Positions 1 through 10,689 of a stretch of 64,000 nucleotides of DNA are shown one piece after another. Source of the DNA: Terrirhizobium terrae (GTDB taxonomy: Bacteria; Pseudomonadota; Alphaproteobacteria; Rhizobiales; Rhizobiaceae); contig NZ_CP104992.1 in assembly GCF_030323265.1 (NCBI RefSeq), forward strand, positions 3,137,501 to 3,201,500, written 5' to 3'. The notes below the pieces were generated by a model. It was not told where the DNA came from, made no database searches, and saw only the letters and a program-made list of their open reading frames with translations. How positions within the stretch are numbered: position 1 is the first letter of the stretch; the number at the start of each line of letters is the position of its first letter. Position numbers and translations under genes: made by a program.

Positions 1-112
1 CTTAAGGAGGGTAGGGGCGACCAAAAAGTGGATAACCATCTTTCATGACACGGCGATTTACAATGGCGAGTACAGACATTGCTCTCGTTGCCATGCGGTC
101 ACGGCTGGTCGA
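1..112. other. Left edge, no gene recognised
   Basis: No convincing reading frame or RNA signal is visible. It lies downstream of the sugar transferase, which reads leftwards and stops at 113, so a terminator or the next gene of the locus may lie just outside the window. Confidence 0.4.
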
Positions 113-877
113 TCAAAATCCTTTGCCTCCACGCAGCTCGGAATAGACCGTGCCGATGATGATCGTGAAATCGAGCCAAAGGGAGAAGTTGCCCACATAG
201 TGCAGATCGCAGGCGATGCGCGCGCGCGCTTTGGACGCCTTGTCCGTCGGCCCTCGCAACCCCCTCATCTGTGCAAGCCCCGTCATGCCTGGCCGCATTG
301 CATGCCGTTGATGATATTCGGGGACCAGTTCCTCGTACGGCACGCTGGCTGCCAACATGCCGACTGCGTGACAACGTGGCCCGACCAGCGACATGTCGCC
401 TCTGAGAACGTTTAACAGCTGGGGCAATTCGTCAATGTTCGACCGACGGATGGCCCGGCCGACCCGCGTGACTCTCGGATCGTTGCGCACCGTTTGCGTA
501 ACGCCGGAAACGTCACACCTGTCGACATACATCGAGCGGAACTTGAAGACCCGTATCTTCTTGCCGTCCTTGCCCCAGCGCAACTGCGTGAAAAGCACCG
601 GCCCCCGGCTTTCCAAACGTATCATCGCCGCAATCGCCAGCAGGAGAGGCAGAAGAACTATCAGCGCAATGGTTGATACGCCGACGTCCATAACGCGCTT
701 GGCAATCAACTGAGCGAGCCGTGAAAAAGAATTATATTTTTTAGTGTAGACTAATTCATTGCCGACTGATGCAGGAGTAATTTTCGGCCCATCCGTAAAA
801 GATGAATACGCTGTATTTTCATTTAAGCCCAGCACACTCAATGGAACCATCCCACTTATACTGGAAAACAAGAACAT
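113..877 (-). CDS. ExoY/WcaJ-like polyprenyl-phosphate sugar-1-phosphate transferase
   Basis: This 254-residue protein fits the bacterial sugar transferase family, which starts a repeat unit by moving a sugar-1-phosphate onto undecaprenyl phosphate at the cytoplasmic face of the inner membrane. One hydrophobic segment at about residues 66-88 is followed by the family signatures RGPVLFTQ, FKFRSM, DELPQLLNVLRGDMSLVGPR and MRPGMTGLAQ. There is no long multi-helix N-terminal domain, so it resembles short ExoY rather than full-length WbaP. It is divergent from gmd across a 0.6-kb spacer. Start: ATG at 877 gives the longest form; ATG at 850 is an alternative, and neither has a clear Shine-Dalgarno sequence. 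The sugar transferred (galactose or glucose) cannot be told. Confidence 0.88.
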   Translation of the reverse strand: MFLFSSISGMVPLSVLGLNENTAYSSFTDGPKITPASVGNELVYTKKYNSFSRLAQLIAKRVMDVGVSTIALIVLLPLLLAIAAMIRLESRGPVLFTQLRWGKDGKKIRVFKFRSMYVDRCDVSGVTQTVRNDPRVTRVGRAIRRSNIDELPQLLNVLRGDMSLVGPRCHAVGMLAASVPYEELVPEYHQRHAMRPGMTGLAQMRGLRGPTDKASKARARIACDLHYVGNFSLWLDFTIIIGTVYSELRGGKGF

Positions 878-1488
878 TGATTACTATCAAAACGTATTAA
901 ACGAGACTTTTCGGCTTGTCAGCAGTGAAATTAACAAATGGTTAAATATAATGACCATGGAGATTTCAGGTCACAGGGCGCTTGCCCGGACGTCGAATTG
1001 ATGCTTTGAAAGAGCTGTAATTGCTGCTCCGCCATCTGATCCCATTCTTCTTGGTATGGAGGGATCGCCTTAAGCGTCGTGTATGTTTCGTATTATTATT
1101 ATAAAGTAACGTTTGATTTTCTGAGGTTGGATCACGGGCGCTGATGAGCGTACCGCAATGGTGTTGGCCGGCGGTGCAGCGCAGTCCGAGATGGTGGCTT
1201 AACATTTATTCCAGGTTCTGTTTTGATCCATATCAGGTTCATCAGGACATCATGATGTACGGCTTGAATGCGTACCGGTCCGATCTGCTGTTGTGACGTA
1301 AATACTTTCTTGTCGGCAATGAAAATTTGCCGATAGACAGCGTAAAATGCCGGATTAACTAATTATTTGCCAAAATGTTGCTCCGCAGCATAGTTTAGAA
1401 TAATGATTTAAAGGCATCCATATTTTTGTTTATTCAGTGATCGTGAATATTCCTTCGGATGTCTGTGTTTTGCCGATGTATAGGGGGC
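878..1488. promoter_or_regulatory. AT-rich divergent intergenic region
   Basis: About 610 bases separate the divergent sugar transferase and gmd genes. The DNA is clearly more AT-rich than the flanking coding DNA and holds no convincing gene, so it presumably carries promoters in both directions. A perfect 12-bp palindrome lies at 1247-1258. A GGGGG tract at 1483-1487 is the likely ribosome binding site for gmd. Confidence 0.5.
1247..1258. repeat. 12-bp perfect palindrome, possible operator
   Basis: ACATCATGATGT reads the same on both strands and lies in the middle of the divergent spacer between the initiating transferase and gmd. A regulator site is plausible from its position, but no regulator can be named. 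Confidence 0.3.
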
Positions 1489-2595
1489 ATGATGAGTTCG
1501 AATGCGAAGAGCAATGGGAAAGTTGCTCTAATCACCGGCGTAACGGGGCAGGATGGAGCCTATCTTGCCGAGCTTTTGCTAGAAAAAGGCTATGTCGTCC
1601 ACGGCATCAAGCGCCGCTCTTCTAGCTTCAATACCAACCGTATCGAGCATCTCTACGAAGATCCTCATGTAGAGAGCCCCCGTTTCAGGCTCCATTTCGG
1701 TGACATGACGGATTCCACCAATCTGATCCGCGTGGTTCAGGAAACGCAGCCGGATGAAATCTATAATCTCGCAGCACAGAGTCACGTTCAGGTATCCTTC
1801 GAGACGCCGGAATATACTTCCAACGCAGACGGCACCGGGACGCTGCGCCTCCTGGAGGCTATCCGCCTGCTGGGGCTGACGAAGAAGACCCGCTTCTATC
1901 AGGCTTCGACGTCGGAACTTTACGGCAAGGTTCAGGAAGTTCCGCAGAGCGAAACGACGCCATTTTATCCTCGCTCGCCCTATGCCGCTGCCAAGCTCTA
2001 TGCCTACTGGATCGTCGTGAACTATCGCGAAGCCTACGGCATGCATGCCTCCAACGGCATTCTGTTCAATCACGAAAGCCCGATCCGCGGTGAGACCTTC
2101 GTCACGCGCAAGATTACCCGCGCTGCCGCAGCCATTCATCTCGGCCTTCAGGACCGCCTGTATCTCGGGAACCTGGATTCAAAGCGCGACTGGGGGCACG
2201 CACGCGAGTACGTTCGGGGCATGTGGCTGATGCTGCAGCAGGACGAGCCGGACGACTACGTATTGGCGACAGGCGAGACGCATACTGTCCGCTCCTTCGT
2301 CGAAAAGTCTTTCGCCAAGGTCGGCATGCCGATTGAATGGCGCGGCGAGGGCGTGGACGAGAAGGGTTACGACATGACCTCCGGGCAATGCGTGATCGAG
2401 ATCGATCCACGTTACTTCCGTCCGACGGAAGTGGATCTGCTGATCGGCAATCCGGCAAAGGCTCACGAAAAGCTTGGCTGGAAGCACGAGACGAACCTGG
2501 ATCAGCTCGTGGCCGAAATGGTGCGCGAGGACCTGAAGGTCATGGCACGCAACGTGCCGATATCCGGCGCCAACAAGGGCTTGGCTCATGCCTGA
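1489..2595 (+). CDS. gmd: GDP-mannose 4,6-dehydratase
   Basis: Converts GDP-D-mannose to GDP-4-keto-6-deoxy-D-mannose, the first step toward GDP-L-fucose, in the cytoplasm. The 368-residue protein is an extended short-chain dehydrogenase with the N-terminal NADP-binding motif GVTGQDGAYLAE, the family signature GIKRRSSSFNT, STSELYGK around the catalytic Ser/Glu, the YAAAK catalytic pair, and NHESPIRGETFVTRK. I chose ATG at 1489 because a GGGGG tract lies just upstream and the N-terminus then matches the family; an in-frame ATG at 1459 would add an atypical leader. The 3' end overlaps fcl by 8 bases, so the pair is translationally coupled. Confidence 0.96.
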   Translation: MMSSNAKSNGKVALITGVTGQDGAYLAELLLEKGYVVHGIKRRSSSFNTNRIEHLYEDPHVESPRFRLHFGDMTDSTNLIRVVQETQPDEIYNLAAQSHVQVSFETPEYTSNADGTGTLRLLEAIRLLGLTKKTRFYQASTSELYGKVQEVPQSETTPFYPRSPYAAAKLYAYWIVVNYREAYGMHASNGILFNHESPIRGETFVTRKITRAAAAIHLGLQDRLYLGNLDSKRDWGHAREYVRGMWLMLQQDEPDDYVLATGETHTVRSFVEKSFAKVGMPIEWRGEGVDEKGYDMTSGQCVIEIDPRYFRPTEVDLLIGNPAKAHEKLGWKHETNLDQLVAEMVREDLKVMARNVPISGANKGLAHA

Positions 2596-3559
2596 CGCGC
2601 CTTACGGCCTCACGGGCAAGAAAGTCTATGTCGCGGGGCACCGCGGCATGGTCGGATCGGCAATCGTTCGCCGTCTCGCCACGGAAGGTTGTGTGGTTCT
2701 GACCGCGAGCCGGGAAGATGCCGATCTGTCCCGTCAGGATCAGGTTGAGACTTGGTTTGAGAAGAACAGGCCCGACGCCGTCTTTCTGGCAGCGGCGAAG
2801 GTCGGCGGGATTCTCGCCAACGATACTTATCCGGCGGACTTTCTTTACGAAAACCTCATCCTTGAGGCCAACATCATCCATGCCGCCCATAAGGTAGGCG
2901 TCGAGAAACTGATGTTTCTCGGTTCCTCCTGCATCTATCCGAAATTTGCCGATCAGCCGATCGTCGAGGAGTCATTGCTGACCGGCGCGCTCGAGCCGAC
3001 CAACGAATGGTACGCGATTGCGAAGATTGCCGGCATCAAGCTCTGCCAAGCCTATCGCAGGCAGCATGGGCGCGACTTCATCTCGGCCATGCCGACCAAT
3101 CTCTACGGGCCCGGGGACAATTTCGACCTGAAATCCAGCCACGTGATGCCGGCGCTGATCAGGAAGGCTCATGAGGCGAAGACCAGTCATGCGCCAGAAA
3201 TTACCATCTGGGGCACCGGAACGCCGCGTCGTGAATTCCTCCATGTCGACGACTGCGCGGATGCCTGCGTGCATTTGATGAAAAACTACTCCGGTGAAAC
3301 CCATGTCAATGTCGGCTCCGGCGAAGATGTCACGATCCTCGAACTGACGCAGCTCGTCTGCGCCGTGGTCGGCTATGAAGGCACCATTGTCCATGACCTG
3401 AGCAAGCCCGACGGTACACCACGCAAGCTGATGAGTGCGCAGAAGCTCCGGGCTCTCGGATGGCGGCCGCGCATCGGCCTCGAAGATGGTATTCGCGGCG
3501 CCTATGCGGCCTTCCTCAATGGCCAGTATCTCGAGCGCAAGCAGGGAGACGCTGCATGA
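2588..3559 (+). CDS. fcl: GDP-L-fucose synthase
   Basis: Epimerises and reduces the product of Gmd to GDP-L-fucose with NADPH. The 323-residue protein has the Rossmann motif GHRGMVGSAI, the family signature SSCIYPKFADQPI, the catalytic YAIAK motif within NEWYAIAKIAG, and TNLYGPGDNFD. Length and motif order are normal for the family. It overlaps gmd by 8 bases upstream and the next glycosyltransferase by 4 bases (ATGA), so gmd, fcl and the transferase form one translational unit. The activated sugar is probably used by that neighbouring transferase. Confidence 0.96.
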   Translation: MPDAPYGLTGKKVYVAGHRGMVGSAIVRRLATEGCVVLTASREDADLSRQDQVETWFEKNRPDAVFLAAAKVGGILANDTYPADFLYENLILEANIIHAAHKVGVEKLMFLGSSCIYPKFADQPIVEESLLTGALEPTNEWYAIAKIAGIKLCQAYRRQHGRDFISAMPTNLYGPGDNFDLKSSHVMPALIRKAHEAKTSHAPEITIWGTGTPRREFLHVDDCADACVHLMKNYSGETHVNVGSGEDVTILELTQLVCAVVGYEGTIVHDLSKPDGTPRKLMSAQKLRALGWRPRIGLEDGIRGAYAAFLNGQYLERKQGDAA

Positions 3560-4844
3560 CAGACGCAACAATGGACATGCCAAACGCAGATATGTCGAAA
3601 GTGCTCAATACAGTGTCGGCGCCCACAAGTGGGGGCGTGATCGTCTACGGCATGAACTACGCGCCGGAGGTGGCGGGGGTCGGCAAATATACCGGCGAAA
3701 TCGCGGAACACCTGGCAAGCGAGGGGATGGTGGTTACCGTCGTCTCCACGCCTCCGCATTATCCGGGATGGTCCGTGCAGCCGGGTTATCGCAACAGCTA
3801 TTCGACGGCGATCGAGAAGGGCGTGCGGGTGCTTCGCACTCCGCTCATCCTGCGAAAGAAGATGGGAGGCATATGGCGCCTGATCGCGCCTCTTTCCTTC
3901 GCGCTGACCTCGGCACCGGTTGTCTTCTGGCAGATCCTGCGTCGCCGCCCGGATACGGTATTTTGCGTGGAGCCCACCTTGTTTGCGTCGCCGGTGGCCC
4001 AACTGGCTGCCAAACTGGTGGGCGCCAGGACGCTTCTGCACGTGCAGGACCTGGAGGTCGACGCAGCTTTTGCCGTCGGTCACCTGGGATCTAAGCCCTG
4101 GCTAAAAAGCTTGGCTTCGCATTCGAGAAATTCACCCTGAAGCGCTTTGATCACGTGGTCACCATATCCAACCGCATGGCCGAAAAGCTGGTCGAAAAAG
4201 GCGTTGGGCAAGATCGGGTGTCCGTCATCCGCAACTGGGTGGATCTGTCGCATATCTTCCCGCTGGAAGGTGTGAGCCCTTATCGCGCCGAGCTTGGTTT
4301 TTCCGGCGAGGATTTCGTCGTGCTCTATTCGGGCAATATCGGGGCGAAGCAGGGGCTGGGTGTGCTCCTCGATGCGGCCGAGAAGCTGCGCGACGAGCGC
4401 GGTATCAAGTTCGTGGTCGCGGGCGAGGGGCCGGTCAAGAACGATCTCCAGGCGAAATACGCCCAGCTGGAGAACGTGCGCTTTCTTCCTTTCCAGCCGT
4501 ATTCGCGGCTGAACGAATTCCTCAATATGGCCGACCTTCACGCTCTGCCACAGGACAAGGGGGCAGCCGATCTCGTTCTTCCCTCCAAGCTGGGCGGTAT
4601 GCTCGCATCCGGAAAGCAGGTGCTCGTGACGGCGGAGAAGGGAACGGAGCTGGCCGAGTTCGTCGACAATATAGGTCTCGTCGTCGAGCCAGGCGATGCA
4701 GGAGCGATGGCCGAGGCAATCCTTCACTGCGCGAAGCAAGGAGAATTGCCTTCCGGCTCGCGCGAGGAAGCTCTGGGACGCCTGTCACGAGAGGCCGGGC
4801 TGAAGGAAATCGTGTCGGCGGTGGCGCCCGCATGCCATGCCTGA
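3556..4844 (+). CDS. WcaI-like glycosyltransferase (frameshift)
   Basis: A GT4-type transferase resembling colanic-acid WcaI, often found beside gmd-fcl and inferred to transfer fucose. The N-terminal part begins near YGMNYAPEVAGVGKYTGEIA and runs to about 4110. The C-terminal part resumes in another frame with FDHVVTISNRM, VIRNWVD, the donor-binding stretch YSGNIGAKQGLG and ADLVLPSKLGGMLASGK. Adding one A to the A5 run at 4104-4108 restores a continuous 429-residue protein across the break. The start overlaps the fcl stop (ATGA). The break is probably a sequencing indel; if real, the gene is dead. Confidence 0.85.
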
Positions 4845-4901
4845 CCGATCAGGCCAGCCGACAAACACCGGGCGACCGCATAGCGAGTTTGGACTGAATT
4901 G

Positions 4902-6304
4902 ATGGACCAGATACTTGCCCTTTTTTATCTCGTGACATGCGGCGTTCTCGTTGCGCGCATGTTCGTGGGCAAGAGCGTCCTTGACTGCCACCTTGGCGTG
5001 ATCGGCGCGTTCTCGATCGGTTACTACCCGCTGCCGGTCTTCTTCAAGTCGCTCTCGTCGCTGGACTATTACCGCGAGGAGACCGTATTCAGCGCACTGC
5101 TCATCCATTGGCTTTTCCTGGTCTTCCTCATCCTTGGCGCCGCTGTCGGCCGCCGGATATTCACCGCCAAGAACCCTTTGAAATTGGCCCTGGTGGATGG
5201 GGTAATGCACAATTACCGGATCCCGCTGTCTGCCATCGCATTTGCCGTCTATGTCGTCTATTTCTCGACGCAACGCCTTACGAGCTATTCGGCGGACGAC
5301 TTCGAAGCCTATTTTCATGACCGGGGTCCGTTCTTTGCCATTATCGCGGCGTTCGGAAATATGAGCCTTGCCTATCTCGCGGTATCGCTCGCTGCGTCCT
5401 GGAAGGTTGCCGACCGCTTCGGCCTACTGGTGATCGGCGGCATGTTCCTCGCCTGCGTTGGCCTGACGCTGACGCTCGGCCAGCGACTGATCATTATCTC
5501 ACCGATTTTCATCCTGCTCGCCAGCCTCTACGCCAGTGGCCAGCGCAGGCGGGCGATCCGCTTGCTGGGCGCAGGCGTGCTGATACTTCTCATCGTCAGT
5601 CCGGTTGCAGTCTACATCCGCGAAACCCGCTATGACAGACAGGGCTCGGGTCAAAGCTCCATCGACGGGTTCAAGTATCAAGGGGCTTCCTCGAATCGAG
5701 TTTCAAATCAATCGTCGACAGGTCAGACCTGATTTACGTCACGATTGCCATGAAGCGTTACATCGACATAACGCCTGTTCCAGGCCCGATATATTACGCC
5801 TCCGTATTCCTCATTCCGATCCCTAAGATACTCATTCCAGAGAAGCCTTACCTTCTTAGCGTTGATGGTACCTTCGGTGGCGAGCTATCCAACTGGGCTT
5901 GGAAGGTGCTGAATGGCGGTACTGGCAGCCTCACCGCCTTTGGTGGTGTCTATGCCTACCGCGAGGGCGGCTGGCTGTGGATCGGCGTCAATGGCTTGGC
6001 CACGGGTATGTTCTTCGCATTTCTTGCACGTTGGCTGGGCGCAGGCGGTACCGCCGGTCGTTTCTTTTATGCGCTTCTCTTTGTTGCTCTGGCTGTAGCC
6101 AAGGTTCCGCCGAGCTTCTTCGAGGCGCTCGCGGCATTCCTGGGCATCTTCCCCTTCATTGTATTTTTCTATCTGATTTCCCTGGCTTGGCGATGGTTGA
6201 TGCCACGAAAGGTAAACAGATCCGGCCGACGGCTGAGAGCTTTTGGAACTGGTGACACCGCTACGCTTCCAGGCAATGTGAGCTATGCGAATGGAGAGCG
6301 ATGA
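4902..6304 (+). CDS. Polysaccharide polymerase-like membrane protein (Wzy/EpsG type, frameshift)
   Basis: A very hydrophobic protein with about ten predicted transmembrane segments and little sequence signature, as is usual for repeat-unit polymerases. The position, between glycosyltransferase genes in a fucose polysaccharide locus, suggests it joins repeat units in the periplasm. The reading frame breaks near 5685. Adding one G to GGGG at 5682-5685 gives GGFLESSFKSIVDRSDLIYV and a continuous 467-residue protein. I use ATG at 4902; TTG at 4899 also reads in frame. The end overlaps the following secreted beta-helix gene by about 20 bases. Function is inferred from context. Confidence 0.7.
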
Positions 6305-8631
6305 GGCAAGGCGGCAATCCCGCCGAAGCCTGCTGACGGGTGCTGCCATTGGAGCTGCAGTTCTGCCGGGCGTGGCCCAGGCACAGGATCTACCGGGGCG
6401 GACTATTCTTTCATTTCGCGATTCCGCAGATCTTGCCTCTTCCTCGGTAAACTCTGACGTCACCCGCATCTGGCTTTCCGGGCTTACACGCCCCGGGATC
6501 GGTGGTGGATGGTACGAACGCGCAGAAGACGTGCACTCATTCTTGCCGCGCTTGCGCGCCCATGACGGCGGCATCTGGCGTCTAGCTCCAGCACACCATC
6601 TCGATGTCCGTCAGTTCGGAGCGTTGGGCGACGGCGCGGCGGACGACACTGCTGCCATCCAGGCCGCGATCGATTGCGCTGTTTATGGCGATGCGGTGCC
6701 GCGCACGGTCTATTTTCCCGGTGGCATCTATCGCACGACGGATAGTTTGCAGGTCGGCTACGGCTACAGCTACATCACGGCCGTCCTTGAAGGGGAGGCA
6801 TTCCCCCATCCGAACGGCCGGGAGGTCGTCAATTCGCTGATCCAGCCCGATTTCTTCGACCGGCCCTGTATCAATCTCCAGGGCGGTCGGCGGGCGCATT
6901 TCCGCTCGATCGGTCTGAGGGGCCGCAACTACGATCATCTGTACGCGGTCTATGAGACGCTACCGGACCGAACGGACAAACGCGGCTGGATGGTGCCGGA
7001 CATGCCGGACAGCGCCGACAGCAGGACAGCGCCTTATGCCGGCATTTGCATTGATGCTTACTCGGGTGAGCGACCGGATGAGGCCTATCCGCAGCCGCGC
7101 ATACCTGACTTCGTACCGGAACAGGATCAGTACGGTCGAAATTTCTCCTCCTACACCTTTGTGGAGGATTGCCAGATTGGCGGTTTTTGCGTTGGTCTCA
7201 TGGTGCAGCCGGGCAAGGTTCCTGTCGCCTCTAACGGTGATTTCCTCAACGTTCGTGATTGCGATATCTCGTTCAATCTGACCGGGATCGCGCTGGGCAA
7301 TGCGGATGCGCGCTGTAACAACATCATCAACTGCCGTCTTCACTTCAATTATACGAGCCTCGACAGCGTCAACTACGGCAACGGCCGCGGCAGTTTCATG
7401 GGCCACATTGCCGGCTCGTCCTTCGACAACAATGTCCGCATCATGGATATCGACGTTGCCGGGCATCTGCCGCAGGGTGGCGGCAGCCCGACCTTTATCG
7501 ACTGTTATGGCGAGAGCGTCTATTCGCTTGGCCGTTTCAACGGCGTCGAAAACTCGGCACCGAAAACCGTGACTTTCGAGCAGTGCAAGATCCAGTTTTC
7601 GGTCAAGCATCGGGAGTTCTCGCCGGTATCGTTGCTCGAAGGGCGAGATGGCTTGGCGGTCATCTGCAACTGCACCTTCATGGGCGGTTTCGGTTTTTCT
7701 CCTTCGATTGCGCAATCGATATCCGCAACTTCGCCATGGTCCAACCGGTGGCCGGGGAGCGCTTGCTTTGGATACGGAGGCGGGCAGGGCGGCGGCAGCC
7801 TACACCTGCGGCGTCCACGCGCCGAAAGCGAGTTATCTGTCGATCTTCCCGGCGCAGTTGGTCGATTTCGATGGCGTGCAGGGAGATGGCATGGGCCCAC
7901 TTCTGGCATCCGACTGCTTTCCAATCGCCTTTGAGGGACAGCCGGGACCAAGGCCGGCGGTCATTCCGTGGTGGGCCACCACCCTGCATGACGGTGCAAA
8001 CTGGGCTCACGTTCCATCGCCGATGAAGACAAGGATCAAGCGGTCCTTGACGCCGATTGTCAGCCAGCGGCCTCAAGGCCGCCAGATTGAGGTCGAGTTC
8101 GATATCTCCGCCGGAAGTTCTGGCGAGCGTGAGGCGTTCGAAAATATTGGTGCCGGTGATCTGCTTCGTGATGAAGAGACTGGCCACGTATACATCATCG
8201 CCCGAGCCTCCATCCCAGATTCCGGACGATTGGCACTGCTGTTGCAGGCGCTGACCGGATTGAGAACCTTCGATTACGGCCAGAACTATGAGACGTCGGC
8301 AAGGCTCGAACACGATCGTGGAATCTTGACGGTTGAGACAACGCGGCGCTTCTATCCCGCCGCTCGGCTCGCCAGGGCTCTCAGCCACCCCCGTGCAACG
8401 CGGCTTGCTCTTCGGGATCCGACCTTTTCTTCCGAGCCGGTCGCCGCGGTCTTTCTGCGCGAGGGTGATATTCTTCCGGGCCTATCAGGGGCGAAAGGGG
8501 AGGTGCCGCTGCCGATCGGTCGGGTAGCAAGCCACGATGACCAGGACGGAACAATCGAGTTCACGTCTCCGCTGGCGATCGCGCTGGACGGACCGTGCCC
8601 ATTGTTCGTGCGGCAGCTGACCGGCAGCTGA
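6285..8631 (+). CDS. Tat-type secreted parallel beta-helix protein, pectate-lyase-3-like (two frameshifts)
   Basis: A large exported protein, 782 residues once repaired. The N-terminus RRQSRRSLLTGAAIGAAVLPG is a twin-arginine-like signal ending near VAQA. Next comes a segment opening LDVRQFGALGDGAADDTAAIQAAID, the classic start of right-handed beta-helix domains of the pectate lyase/tailspike type, and then Asn- and Gly-rich coils. The C-terminal third is an unassigned, probably beta-rich domain. Two shortened runs break the frame: TTTTT at 7694-7698 and GGGG at 7754-7757. Adding one base to each gives a continuous frame. It overlaps the polymerase gene and is likely a periplasmic or extracellular lyase, hydrolase or epimerase acting on the polymer. 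Catalytic residues cannot be assigned. Confidence 0.72.
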
Positions 8632-8649
8632 GGCGGGCCTGTCGTGGTC

Positions 8650-9692
8650 CTAGGCCTTTACGATGCCATCGCTATAACGCCGCGCAAATTCAGTGATCAG
8701 GGATGCGGTCAAGCGGTCACTATGCTTCGGCAAAGCCTTTCGGCCATGTCGGAGCAGAACCAGCGCCAGCATGAACATGCCTTTGATCCTTGTGCCGTTC
8801 AGCATTTCAAGCCGCGCGTTTCTGAACGCAAGCTTGGCCGGAAGCACTTCGCTCCTTAGCTTTTCACGCATCTCGTCGCTCAGCCGGTGAAAATCCTCCG
8901 GACGTTGGCCGAAGACATCGATGCCGGCCTGTTTCCCGATCAGATAGCAGGTGGCGCTCATCGCCGCAGCAACGGCCTGACTTTCCCCTTCGTCCTCGAA
9001 ATGCCACCGCCATAGACACGGTATTCCAGCAGGAATTGCTCAAGCCGTGCGAAAGAAAAGCGATCGACGGCACGCATCCAAAGGTCATGGTCCTCAGCAT
9101 AGTTAAAATGCCGGTATCCGCCCAACTCCTCAAGCACTCTCCGGCGCATCATGACGGAGGGATGGATGATCGGCTTCATAGGTCGCCTGCCGAGCAGCCC
9201 GTCCCGCAACATGTCATTGTCCATGCCGTGCTGGACCTGCTCTCCACTTCGGGCACCGGTGGCGTCAATCGTGTAGATATCGCTGCAGAGGACGTCGATA
9301 TCTGGATGTGCGTCCAGATGAGCGACCTGCAGCTCGAACCGACTGGCGATTGCACGGTCGTCGGCATCCATACGGGCGATGTATTCGCCTCTGGCATGCG
9401 CAAAGCCGTGGTTGAGTGCGGTCACCAGGCCCCCATGGGTGATCCGAAGATAGATGATCCTCGGATCGTCATAGCTGCGTATGATATCCGGCGTGGCATC
9501 CTCGCTCTCGTCATCGATGATGATAAGCTCGAAATCGGCGAAGCTTTGCGACAGAATGCTGTCTATGGCTTCCTTGAGGTACTTCTGACCGTCATGCACG
9601 GCCATAAGCACGCTGATCTTGGGTACTGAAGTCATTTCATCGTTGCTCGAGGCTAGGCGCGACGGCGCCGACTGCTTTGCCGTCATGACCAT
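8650..9692 (-). CDS. Family 2 glycosyltransferase (frameshift)
   Basis: GT-A fold family 2 transferase for polysaccharide assembly, acting at the cytoplasmic side of the membrane. The N-terminal half shows KISVLMAVHDGQKYLKEAI, the nucleotide-binding IIIDDESEDAT, the metal-binding ARMDADD and HPSVMMRR, then AEDHDLWMR. The frame breaks after YGGGISRTKG. Adding one C to CCCC at 8985-8988 (plus strand) gives KGESQAVAAAMSATCYLIGK and a 347-residue protein with a helical C-terminus. The start at 9692 is the longest option; ATG at 9635 is also reasonable. It is the last gene of the minus-strand series, converging with the beta-helix gene 18 bases away. Confidence 0.85.
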
Positions 9693-9723
9693 AACAAGGG
9701 GAGTAGAAATTCAATGTCGCCGA

Positions 9724-10689
9724 TCACGCTGCCTTATCCTTTCGAAGACCGAGGGCGCGGCGTTTCCACCGTCGAAGCCGCTGTCTGATTTCGTTCTTCT
9801 CCAGGCGCGGTTTGCCGTTCAGGCGGTCGAGTTCGGCTCTGCCCGGCGCTTCATCTGTAGCCGCGATGAAGCCGTTAGGGGTGATGTAGAAGCGATCGCA
9901 ATCGTCCGGCAGTGACGTCAACGCGAATTTGCGCTTCTGGAAATGGACATAGATGAAGTCCTCGGACCTCAGCGCTCCGCCGGCCCAGTAAAGGCGTTTG
10001 ACCTTGCCGCGGTCGAAGAGGAACGCCTGATGCCGGTCGTTGCGGAAGTGGAAGTAATTGCTCGACCGCTCGAACCGCATGATATGCGGATCGATATCGG
10101 CGACGATCGCTTCATTGGTGTAGAAACGGCCCTCATGTCGAAGCCAGATACGGTTTACGCCGATATGCTCGTCGAAGCCGCGATGCGCCGGGTCGGCGAG
10201 GATCTCGCGAAAGTCGAGATCGGGGTGCGGCTTCTCGAAGAAGTGGTTCGCCTCCGGGCTGTTTCGATAGAGTGTCAGGTGCCCGACGGAAAAGATCTTG
10301 TCGTAGCTTCCCAGCAAGGACACCGGCAGGAACTCGGACAGATCGCCGAAAATCATGTCCAGATCGCAATGGCCCCAGAAATCGCAACCATCATCAGGCT
10401 CGATCAACGTCCAGAACAGCGGCCTGAGGTCACAGACCTTGTAGGGGGACTGCACAGTGAGTTCGACATTCGCGGTCGCACCGATCTGGGCCGTCATCTC
10501 GGCAAGGCTCGTATGGCGATAGCTCACATTTGCCGGCAGCGTGTAGGCGGATATATCCGCATCGGTGACCAGTCGCCACTCGATCTCGGGGTTGAAGCTG
10601 CAGGACTTCAGCCATAGCGCGAAATAGTCCGGCAACCGGCCGAAATACACGGCGAATATGATGATCCTCGGATAGGAGGCCGCCTTCAT
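9724..10689 (-). CDS. DUF6625-like protein, probable glycosyltransferase
   Basis: A 321-residue protein starting with IIIFAVYFGRLPDYFALWLKSC and carrying DFWGHCDLDMIFGDL, which looks like the DxD metal-binding region of GT-A transferases. These features match my memory of the DUF6625 family found in capsule and exopolysaccharide loci; the assignment is from pattern, not a search. The start is ATG at 10689, overlapping the stop of the upstream glycosyltransferase (ATGA). An open frame extends upstream to 11214 but is only the antisense-frame shadow of that gene. The C-terminus is Arg/Lys-rich. The donor and acceptor are unknown. Confidence 0.72.
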   Translation of the reverse strand: MKAASYPRIIIFAVYFGRLPDYFALWLKSCSFNPEIEWRLVTDADISAYTLPANVSYRHTSLAEMTAQIGATANVELTVQSPYKVCDLRPLFWTLIEPDDGCDFWGHCDLDMIFGDLSEFLPVSLLGSYDKIFSVGHLTLYRNSPEANHFFEKPHPDLDFREILADPAHRGFDEHIGVNRIWLRHEGRFYTNEAIVADIDPHIMRFERSSNYFHFRNDRHQAFLFDRGKVKRLYWAGGALRSEDFIYVHFQKRKFALTSLPDDCDRFYITPNGFIAATDEAPGRAELDRLNGKPRLEKNEIRQRLRRWKRRALGLRKDKAA

